From JBBRVW01 sp963784645 (GTDB lineage Bacteria; Actinomycetota; Actinomycetes; JACCUZ01), in contig CAWARY010000011.1 in assembly GCA_963784645.1 (NCBI GenBank), positions 1 through 64,000 of the forward strand: 64,000 nt of DNA. Reading direction: 5' to 3'. Below, one piece after another: positions 33,704-40,165 of the stretch. The notes beneath the pieces are model-generated. The model was not told the DNA's origin and did no database searches. It saw nothing but the letters and a program-made list of their open reading frames with translations. The translations under genes were made by a program, and so were the position numbers. The first letter of the stretch is position 1, and each line of letters begins with the position of its first letter.

Positions 33704-34003
33704 GTGGCCGATCGGGTGTACGGCTGGGTCCGGGTGGACTGCGCGCGCTGCGGCAGCGTCGAGCTGCCCGCGTCGGAGGTCCGCCTCGTGATGGCCGGAC
33801 CGGACACCGACCGCGGCGCCGGGGACACCGACGCCCGTGACCTCGTCGAGTTCCGCTGCCGGGCCTGCGGCCTGGCCGGCTCGGTCCGGCTCGACGAGCG
33901 CGCGGCCCGGCTGGTCGCGGCCGCCGGTGCGTCGCCGGCCGTCCCGGAGCCCGGCCCGATGCCACGCCGCCCGGGCCCCGGACCCGGCCGCCTCGGGAGC
34001 TGA
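33704..34003 (+). CDS. Small zinc-ribbon protein
   Basis: 99 aa: WVRVDCARCGSVELPASEVR and VEFRCRACGLAG give a C-x2-C / C-x2-C zinc ribbon, with a Pro/Arg-rich C-terminal tail. Similar small ribbon proteins occur widely in actinobacteria with no known role; a related one is at 53049-53420. The GTG at 33704 was chosen over an upstream TTG because the conserved part starts there. Confidence 0.65.
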   Translation: MADRVYGWVRVDCARCGSVELPASEVRLVMAGPDTDRGAGDTDARDLVEFRCRACGLAGSVRLDERAARLVAAAGASPAVPEPGPMPRRPGPGPGRLGS

Positions 34004-34049
34004 CCGCGGGCTGCCGGCGTCGGTCCCGCCGGGCCGCCGGGCCGCCGGG

Positions 34050-34499
34050 CCGCCGGGTGTGGAGCGAAGCGGCCCCGCTGCGCCACCGGAAAGCAGCCGC
34101 CGGGCGGGGCCACTTCGCTCGTGGGGCCGGGCGGACGTCCCGCCGGGTGTGGAGCGAAGCGGCCCCGCTGCGCCACCGGAAAGCAGCCGCCGGGCGGGGC
34201 CACTTCGCTCGTGGGGCCGGGCGGACGTCCCGCCGGGTGTGGAGCGAAGCGGCCCCGCTGCGCCACCGGAAAGCAGCCGCCGGGCGGGGCCACTTCGCTC
34301 GTGGGGCCGGGCGGACGTCCCGCCGGGTGTGGAGCGAAGCGGCCCCGCTGCGCCACCGGAAAGCAGCCGCCGGGCGGGGCCACTTCGCTCGTGGGGCCGG
34401 GCGGACGTCCCGCCGGGTGTGGAGCGAAGCGGCCCCGCTGCGCCACCGGAAAGCAGCCGCCTGGCGGGGCCACTTCGCTCGTGGGGCCGGGCGGACGTC
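34050..34499. repeat. Array of five tandem 90-bp palindromic repeats
   Basis: The unit begins CGGGTGTGGAGCGAAGCGGC, with GGAGCGAAGC recurring exactly every 90 bases (34061, 34151, 34241, 34331, 34421). Copies are almost identical; the fifth has one C-to-T change and a different end. Each unit can fold with arms GAGCGAAG-c-GGCCCCGC and GCGGGGCC-a-CTTCGCTC. The array creates artificial repetitive frames on both strands, none with coding support. A diverged single copy is at 18979-19037. No spacers exist, so it is not CRISPR. Confidence 0.97.
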
Positions 34500-34578
34500 A
34501 GGACGCTTCGGGGACGAGGGGCGAGAACCACCCGGCGTCGGTCTTCCGCCGCGCGACGCTCGCTGCGATGCTCCGGGC

Positions 34579-35172
34579 ATGGTGGTGTCGCGCGGGTTCG
34601 GCGGGCGGCGGCGCGGGTCGGCGGACCTGCCCCCGGGTCAGTACCTCACCGAGGACTTCCCGGTCCTCACGGCCGGGCCGACCCCTCGGGTGCCGACCGA
34701 CACCTGGGAGCTGACGGTCACGACCGAGACCGGGCAGGTGCACCGGTGGGACTGGCCGGCGTTCCAGGGCCTCGCAAAGGACACCCCGACCGTCGACCTG
34801 CACTGCGTCACCAGCTGGTCCAAGCTGCAGACGGGGTGGCAGGGCGTGTCCCTCGACGTGCTGATGGCCGACGTCGAGACGACCGCCGACTACGCCGTCA
34901 TCACCTCCTACGGCGGCTACACCACCAACCTGCCGCTGGAGGACCTCCTCGACGGAAAGGCGTGGGTGGCGCACCAGTACGACGGGGCGGACCTCGAGCC
35001 GGCGCACGGCGGCCCGGCCCGGCTGCTGGTGCCGCACCTCTACCTCTGGAAGAGTGCCAAGTGGGTGCGCGACATCCGGCTCTCGCCCGACGACGAGCCG
35101 GGCTTCTGGGAGACCGCCGGCTACCACGACTACGGCGACCCCTGGCGCGAGCAGCGCTACTGGGACTCGTGA
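34579..35172 (+). CDS. Sulfite-oxidase-like molybdopterin oxidoreductase
   Basis: 197 aa: GQYLTEDFPVLTAGPTPRVP, WELTVTTETG, VDLHCVTSWSKLQTGWQGV (Mo-ligating Cys in HCVTSWS) and LLVPHLYLWKSAKWVRDI match the YedY/MsrP-type Mo-co fold in its short, cytoplasmic actinobacterial form. No Tat signal is present. Together with the two genes that follow it forms a familiar trio (oxidoreductase, flavin reductase, DUF6510). It probably reduces an oxidised organic or sulfur substrate; the substrate is unknown. The ATG at 34579 is the first start after the repeat array. Confidence 0.88.
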   Translation: MVVSRGFGGRRRGSADLPPGQYLTEDFPVLTAGPTPRVPTDTWELTVTTETGQVHRWDWPAFQGLAKDTPTVDLHCVTSWSKLQTGWQGVSLDVLMADVETTADYAVITSYGGYTTNLPLEDLLDGKAWVAHQYDGADLEPAHGGPARLLVPHLYLWKSAKWVRDIRLSPDDEPGFWETAGYHDYGDPWREQRYWDS

Positions 35173-35190
35173 GCAGCGAGTGAGCGAGGC

Positions 35191-35913
35191 GTGAGGGGCT
35201 GGCGCCGGTCGACGGTCGCGTCGGCACGGCCCGAGTCGGCGACCGCGCGTACCGTGGTGCTGGACGTCCCCGACTGGCCCGGGCACCTCGCCGGCCAGCA
35301 CGTCGACGTGCGGCTCACCGCCGAGGACGGCTACACCGCGACCCGGTCCTACTCCATCGCCTCGATCCCCGACGGCGACCACGTCGAGATCACCGTCGAG
35401 CGGCTGGTCGACGGCGAGGTGTCGCCGTACCTCGTCGACGTGGCGCAGCCGGGTGACCAGCTCGAGGTGCGTGGGCCGATCGGCGGCTGGTTCGTGTGGC
35501 GACCGGAGCAGACCGAGCCGGTGCTGCTCGTCGGTGGTGGCTCCGGTGTCGTGCCGCTGATGGCGGTCGCCCGGCAGCACGCCGCCAGCGGCTCGGCAGC
35601 GCCCTTGCGGCTGGTGCACTCGGTGCGCAGCCCCGCGGCCCTGCTCTACGCCGACGAGCTGGCGCGGCTGCCCGACGTCGAGGTCACCCACGTCTTCACC
35701 CGGACGGCACCCGACGGTTGGGACCGGCCCGTCGGCCGGCTGGACGCCGACCTGCTGAACCGGGTCGCGTTCCCGCCCGGCGACCCGGCGACGCCGTACG
35801 TCTGCGGCCCGACCGGCTTCGTCGAGACCGTGGCCGACCTGCTCGTCACCGCCGGCCACGACCCTGCGCGGGTGCGCACCGAACGCTTCGGACCCTCAGG
35901 AGGCAGCAGATGA
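35191..35913 (+). CDS. FAD/NAD(P)H ferredoxin-reductase-like protein
   Basis: 240 aa. FAD domain with GQHVDVRL and RSYSIAS, NAD(P) domain with LLVGGGSGVVPLM and the C-terminal YVCGPTGFVETVADLL. No iron-sulfur domain is fused. It starts 18 bases after the molybdoenzyme stop and would supply electrons to it. Overlaps the DUF6510 gene by 4 bases. Confidence 0.88.
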   Translation: MRGWRRSTVASARPESATARTVVLDVPDWPGHLAGQHVDVRLTAEDGYTATRSYSIASIPDGDHVEITVERLVDGEVSPYLVDVAQPGDQLEVRGPIGGWFVWRPEQTEPVLLVGGGSGVVPLMAVARQHAASGSAAPLRLVHSVRSPAALLYADELARLPDVEVTHVFTRTAPDGWDRPVGRLDADLLNRVAFPPGDPATPYVCGPTGFVETVADLLVTAGHDPARVRTERFGPSGGSR

Positions 35914-36179
35914 CCGATTCGTTCCTCGACGGCAACGCGGTGGGCGGTGTGCTCGGCCAGGTGTTCGCCGTCGACGTCACCGCCGCGGTCGGACGGTGCA
36001 ACGGCTGCGGTCGCAGTGCGGTCATGGCCGAGACCCGGGTCTACGTCGATGCCCCCGGCACGGTTGTCCGGTGCCCCGGCTGCGAGTCGGTGCTGCTGCG
36101 CGTCGTGCAGTCCGACGACCGCACCTGGCTCGACCTGCGCGGCCTCGCCGTCCTGCAGCTGCCGATGGGCCGCGGCTAG
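35910..36179 (+). CDS. DUF6510 zinc-ribbon protein
   Basis: 89 aa: FLDGNAVGGVLGQVFAVDVT, CNGCGRSAVMAE, VRCPGCESVLLRVV. The two C-x2-C pairs and this neighbourhood match DUF6510, regularly encoded beside the sulfite-oxidase-like enzyme and its reductase. The stop shares the sequence CTAG with the stop of the convergent minus-strand gene. Confidence 0.8.
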   Translation: MTDSFLDGNAVGGVLGQVFAVDVTAAVGRCNGCGRSAVMAETRVYVDAPGTVVRCPGCESVLLRVVQSDDRTWLDLRGLAVLQLPMGRG

Positions 36180-36334
36180 CCCTCGACGACGACGACGTCG
36201 GGCGGCTCGGGGGCGGGCAGCGCCGCGCCGGGCAGCAGGCAGGTGTCGTCCTCGCACACCGCAGCGTCGGGTGCACCGAGCATCTGCAGCGGAGCCACCG
36301 GCGTCTCGGGAACCGTCGTTGCGGGCTCGCTCAC
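36176..36334 (-). CDS. Small Cys-pair protein after the DsbA-like gene
   Basis: A 52-aa frame starting VSEPATTVPETPVAPLQMLG and containing VCEDDTCLLPG, then a Pro/Val/Asp tail. Its GTG overlaps the stop of the DsbA/FrnE-like gene (GTGA), so it is translated from the same message. One C-x4-C pair hints at a redox or metal role, possibly as substrate of the neighbour. No family recognised. Confidence 0.55.
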   Translation of the reverse strand: MSEPATTVPETPVAPLQMLGAPDAAVCEDDTCLLPGAALPAPEPPDVVVVEG

Positions 36335-36978
36335 GCCGCGGCCTCCTCGGCCACCTGGGCGAGCACCTGCGCGAACGCGGCTGCGTCCTGCGCGCCGGAC
36401 ACGCCGTACCGGCCGTCGATGACGTAGAACGGCACGCCGTTGATGCCGTAGGCCACGGCCTGCGCCATGTCGGCCTTCACGTCGGCGAGGTAGCGGTGGT
36501 CGGCCAGCGAGGCGGCGGCCTCGTCGCGGTCCAGGCCCACGTCGGCGGCGAGGTCGGCGAGCTCGTCGGCCCGGCCGACGTGGCGGCCCTCGACGAAGTA
36601 CGCCGCGAGCAGCCGCTCCTTGAGCTCGAGCTGCTTGCCGTGCGCCTTCGCGAGGTGCAGCAGCTCGTGCGCCAGTACGGTGTTGGTCTGGTGGATGTGG
36701 TCGTAGTCGTAGTCGAGGCCGACCTGGTCGGCGATGCCGACGACGCGGTCGACCATCAGCTGGGCCTGCTCGCGGGAGGTGCCGTACTTCGCGGCCAGGT
36801 AGTCGACCGGGGTGCCCTCGAAGTCGACGGGGGTGTCGGGGGCGAGCTCGAAGGAGTGGTACTCCACCTCGACGTCCACCCCGGACTGCGCGACCCCGGC
36901 CTCGAACTTGCGCTTGCCGATATAGCACCAGGGGCACTGCACGTCGGACCAGATGTCGACCCTTATCGCTGCTGTCAC
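36331..36978 (-). CDS. FrnE/DsbA-like thiol oxidoreductase
   Basis: 215 aa: IRVDIWSDVQCPWCYIGKRK holds the active-site CPWC, then HSFELAPDTP, the helical insert and the cis-Pro loop GINGVPFYVIDGRYGVSGAQ. It is cytoplasmic (no signal peptide), as in FrnE and 2-hydroxychromene-carboxylate-isomerase relatives. The GTG at 36978 precedes the conserved beta strand. It lies 47 bases downstream of apbE on the same strand and may belong to the flavinylation operon. Confidence 0.88.
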   Translation of the reverse strand: MTAAIRVDIWSDVQCPWCYIGKRKFEAGVAQSGVDVEVEYHSFELAPDTPVDFEGTPVDYLAAKYGTSREQAQLMVDRVVGIADQVGLDYDYDHIHQTNTVLAHELLHLAKAHGKQLELKERLLAAYFVEGRHVGRADELADLAADVGLDRDEAAASLADHRYLADVKADMAQAVAYGINGVPFYVIDGRYGVSGAQDAAAFAQVLAQVAEEAAA

Positions 36979-37025
36979 TTCAGTCGCAGCGACCGGCCCA
37001 GCAGCGGTATTCCCCGACGCGGGCG

Positions 37026-37892
37026 CTACGCCCGGGCGGCGAAGGCCGGCCCGAAGAACGATGCCTGGCCGTCCTTGATCAGGTAGACCGACCAGTCGGG
37101 CAGGCCGGCGAACCAGGCGGCCGCGCCCGGCCCCTCGACCAGGGCGGCGGTGGCCAGGGCGTCGGCGAGCCCGGCGTCCGGGCCGACGACGGTGGCGGAG
37201 TCGTAGTGCACGGCGGTGCTGCGGGTCCGCGGGTTCGTGACGTGCCGACCGCGCTCGTAGAGCCCGCTGGTGGCGACGGCGCCGGTGCCGACGTGCACCA
37301 CCTGCACGACCTGCTGGGTGTCGTAGGGGTTGAGGACGCCGATCGCCCAGGGCTGGCCGGGCGACTGCTCGCCGCGACAGGCGATGTCGCCGGACGCGTT
37401 CACGCAGACGTTCGGGATGCCGGCGGCCTCGATCTGCTGTGCGACCTGTCCGGCTGCCCAGCCCTTCACGTAGCCCGAGGGGTCGACGCCACCCGGGACG
37501 GACCAGGGGTCGAACGCGCCGCCGGTGAGGACGCGTGCCCGCTGGCAGGCGGCGAGCACCTCCTGCACCACGAGCGGGGTCCGGTCCAGGGTGATCAGCC
37601 CGTTGCGGTACATGGTGATCGGGGTGTCGACCCGGTAGGTGGAGAACCACGCGTCGACCTGGTGCAGGTACGCGACGGCGTCGCCGACGACGTCCTCGTA
37701 GTCCGCCGGCAGCTCCGGCGCGCGCAGGTCGAAGGTGACCGCGGTACCCCACACGTGCTCGACGTGGACCCGTCGCTGCCACGGACCGGGACCGGCGAGC
37801 GTGACCTCGGGTACGTCGGCGTCGGGCACGGTCCGATCCTGCCGTGCCTCGCTGGTTCTCGTCGCCTCCGGCGCGAGCCCGGTCGAGGTCAC
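37026..37892 (-). CDS. apbE: FAD:protein FMN transferase
   Basis: 288 aa from the GTG at 37892, overlapping the stop of the upstream FMN-binding protein (GTGA). ApbE hallmarks are seen: HVWGTAVTFDLR, GGAFDPWSVPGG, YVKGWAAGQVAQQ, VNASGDIACRG, ATSGLYERGRH and DALATAAL (metal-binding Asp). No obvious lipobox or signal, as in some actinobacterial forms. It attaches FMN from FAD to Thr in the [S/T]GA[S/T]xT motif of exported proteins; three such targets are encoded just upstream. Confidence 0.9.
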   Translation of the reverse strand: MTSTGLAPEATRTSEARQDRTVPDADVPEVTLAGPGPWQRRVHVEHVWGTAVTFDLRAPELPADYEDVVGDAVAYLHQVDAWFSTYRVDTPITMYRNGLITLDRTPLVVQEVLAACQRARVLTGGAFDPWSVPGGVDPSGYVKGWAAGQVAQQIEAAGIPNVCVNASGDIACRGEQSPGQPWAIGVLNPYDTQQVVQVVHVGTGAVATSGLYERGRHVTNPRTRSTAVHYDSATVVGPDAGLADALATAALVEGPGAAAWFAGLPDWSVYLIKDGQASFFGPAFAARA

Positions 37893-38545
37893 AGGTGCGC
37901 CTTGGCCAGCGCGCCCGCGAGCGAGGTCTTCCACGCGGCGGTGGTGAACGACGCCCCGGTCGCCCCGGCGATCTGCGCCGACCTCGCCGCCAGCGTCTGG
38001 GCCTTGAGGATCGGGAGGGCCATCTCGGAGTAGGGCTCGGAGTCCCCGGTCGGGTAGGTGGCGGCCCAGACGTCGACCAGCGTGCCGTTCGCGACCCGGA
38101 TGCCCACCTGCAGCGGGCCGTACTTCGACTGCGCGACCGGGCCGAGGTAGTCGGCCGGCCCGGCCGGCTGCGTGGGGGTGGGCTTCGGGGTGCGCGCCGG
38201 CTTGCTCGGCGGCTGGCTCGTCGGCTTGCTCGTCGGCTTGCGTGTGGGCTTGGTGGTGGCGGTGGCGGTGGCGGTCGGCGTGGTGGCGTGCTTCGCCGTC
38301 GCGCGGTGGGTGGTGGCGGTCGTGGGCGTCTTCCGGTGCTTCGACGAGCGCGACGCGTCGCTCGCCTTCCTCCCCCGCCGGGCGTGGGCCGCGGCACCGG
38401 GCGCTGCGGTGGTGGCGGCCACGGGGGCGGACGGGGCGCCTCCCGCCGGGCCGCCCGCGGCGGCGGGAGCGGCCTGGCCGGAATAGGACAGCACGGACAC
38501 GAGGCCGGCGGCGGTCCCGGTGGTGACGAGCAGGGCGCGCTTCAC
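37889..38545 (-). CDS. Exported FMN-binding-domain protein with Thr/Pro/Lys linker
   Basis: 218 aa: signal-type N-terminus (LLVTTGTAAGLVSVLSYSG), a long low-complexity Thr/Lys/Pro/Ser linker (about residues 45-130) and an FMN-binding domain ending with GATGASFTTAAW, in which TGASFT is the ApbE target motif. GAGGAG precedes the GTG start. The linker would let a flavin domain reach through the wall. It overlaps apbE. Confidence 0.88.
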   Translation of the reverse strand: MKRALLVTTGTAAGLVSVLSYSGQAAPAAAGGPAGGAPSAPVAATTAAPGAAAHARRGRKASDASRSSKHRKTPTTATTHRATAKHATTPTATATATTKPTRKPTSKPTSQPPSKPARTPKPTPTQPAGPADYLGPVAQSKYGPLQVGIRVANGTLVDVWAATYPTGDSEPYSEMALPILKAQTLAARSAQIAGATGASFTTAAWKTSLAGALAKAHL

Positions 38546-38578
38546 GGGTGACTCCTCGGTCGGTCGGCGGACGCGCGC

Positions 38579-40165
38579 TCAGAACACGAACGTCTCATGG
38601 TGGATCCGGTGGGGTGCGACACCTACGGCCCGAGCGGCGGCCAGCAGGTCGGACATGAAGGCGGGCGGACCGCAGAGGTAGATGTCGGTGTCGGTCAGCT
38701 CCGGCACGAGCCGGGTGAGCAGCTCGGGCGTCAGCCGTGGGCGCTCCGGCTGGTTCTCGAGGTAGTGCACGGTCCAGCCGTTGCGGTCCGCCAGCTCGTC
38801 GATCTCCGCGCGGAGCAGAGCGTCGGCCGCGTCCGGGACCCGGTAGACCAGCGTGACCTCCGCTGACGGCGGCAGGTCGTCCAGCACCGCCCGGACCGGG
38901 GTGATGCCGACGCCGGCCGCGAAGGCCGCGACCCGCTCGCCGTGCCGGGCCGCGGCGGTGAACACGCCGTACGGGCCCTCGGCCCAGACCCTGGTGCCCG
39001 GCCGCAGACGGGACAGCCGCCCCGAGTGGTCACCGAGGTCCTTCACCGTGATCCGCAGCCAGGACGGGTTCGGTGCCGCGGACAGCGAGTAGGGGTGCGC
39101 CTGCCACCACCAGTCGGCGGTGAGGAACCGCCAGCAGAAGAACTGGCCGCCGCGGGCGCGCAGCTGGTCCAGGTGGTGGCCGGACAGGTAGATCGAGACG
39201 ACCCCGGGGGACTCCTCGACGACGGTCTCGACCCGGAGTCGGTGCCGCAGCGACATGGCGATCGGCCGGCCGAAGCGGCTGACCAGGATCGTCGCGCCGA
39301 CACCGACGTACAGGCCGGTCCAGAACCACCGCTGCACCGGATGCGAGACGAACATCGGCCCGAGCACGAGCTGGTGGCCGAACGACAGCGCCACCGCGAG
39401 GTAGAAGTAGAGGTGCGCCACCCACCAGGTCTCGTAGCGCATCCGCCGCCGGCTGAAGCGCGCGGACATGACACCCAGCGCCACCATGAGGACGAAGGCC
39501 GTGGCGGCCGGCACCATCCAGGCCGAGGTGGTGACGGTCGTCCAGAGCTGCCCGAGGAACGAGGTGCGGGTCGCCTGCGCGTAGCCGAGAGTGGTCAGCA
39601 CGACGTGCGCGGCCACCAGCACGAGCGAGTACGGCGCGACCCGGCGGTGCAGCGACAGCAGGCGGTCGTGGCCGACCTCCCGCTCGATCCACGGCACCCG
39701 CGTCGTCAGCACCAGCAGGACCAGGCACAGGTAGCTGCCGGCGAGCGCGGCCACGGTGCCGGCCGCGAGCGCCGGTCCACCCGGGGCGGGCAGACCGTCC
39801 GCGACGGCGGCCACCCCGATCCCGACGGCCAGGCCGAGGCCCAGGCCGGCCAGGCTGACGGCGACGTCACCGCGCCATGAGCTGCGGCCGTGCGCGCGCA
39901 GGCCGTGCGTCAACGGTGGGCGGGCCGGTGCACGGCGCCGGCCCGGCAGGGCGGTCGGGTCGCCGACGAACGCCGGCTCGACCTCGGCCGGTCGCCGGGC
40001 CGGCACCGGCGCTGCCGGCCGGGCGGCGTACCGCGGGGCCGCGTGTCGGGCGCCGGTCGACCGGCCGTCCAGCACCGGGGTCACCGTCGGGGTCGCTCGC
40101 ACCGTCGGGACGGCCGGTGCCGGTGCGGCGAACCGGAGCCGTCGCGACGTCGTCGGCGTGCTCAC
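38579..40165 (-). CDS. Ferric-reductase-like diheme NAD(P)H oxidoreductase
   Basis: 528 aa from the GTG at 40165, which overlaps the preceding stop. The N-terminal 97 residues are Pro/Ala/Arg-rich and cytoplasmic. Six TM helices follow, with two bis-His pairs for heme b (SLHRRVAPYSLVLVAAH and AHLYFYLAVALSFGH). The FAD domain shows AHPYSLSAAP, and the NAD domain GVGITPVRAVL and YLCGPPAFMSDL. It would pass electrons from cytoplasmic NAD(P)H through heme to the outer face, where the FMN-binding proteins of this operon are the obvious acceptors. Confidence 0.9.
   Translation of the reverse strand: MSTPTTSRRLRFAAPAPAVPTVRATPTVTPVLDGRSTGARHAAPRYAARPAAPVPARRPAEVEPAFVGDPTALPGRRRAPARPPLTHGLRAHGRSSWRGDVAVSLAGLGLGLAVGIGVAAVADGLPAPGGPALAAGTVAALAGSYLCLVLLVLTTRVPWIEREVGHDRLLSLHRRVAPYSLVLVAAHVVLTTLGYAQATRTSFLGQLWTTVTTSAWMVPAATAFVLMVALGVMSARFSRRRMRYETWWVAHLYFYLAVALSFGHQLVLGPMFVSHPVQRWFWTGLYVGVGATILVSRFGRPIAMSLRHRLRVETVVEESPGVVSIYLSGHHLDQLRARGGQFFCWRFLTADWWWQAHPYSLSAAPNPSWLRITVKDLGDHSGRLSRLRPGTRVWAEGPYGVFTAAARHGERVAAFAAGVGITPVRAVLDDLPPSAEVTLVYRVPDAADALLRAEIDELADRNGWTVHYLENQPERPRLTPELLTRLVPELTDTDIYLCGPPAFMSDLLAAARAVGVAPHRIHHETFVF

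Noticed and set aside
34050..34499. CRISPR array, or a repetitive Ala/Arg/Gly protein encoded by the 90-bp repeats
   Set aside because: No spacers: the repeats are directly tandem. All frames are open by composition and none has a start signal or known repeat-protein pattern.
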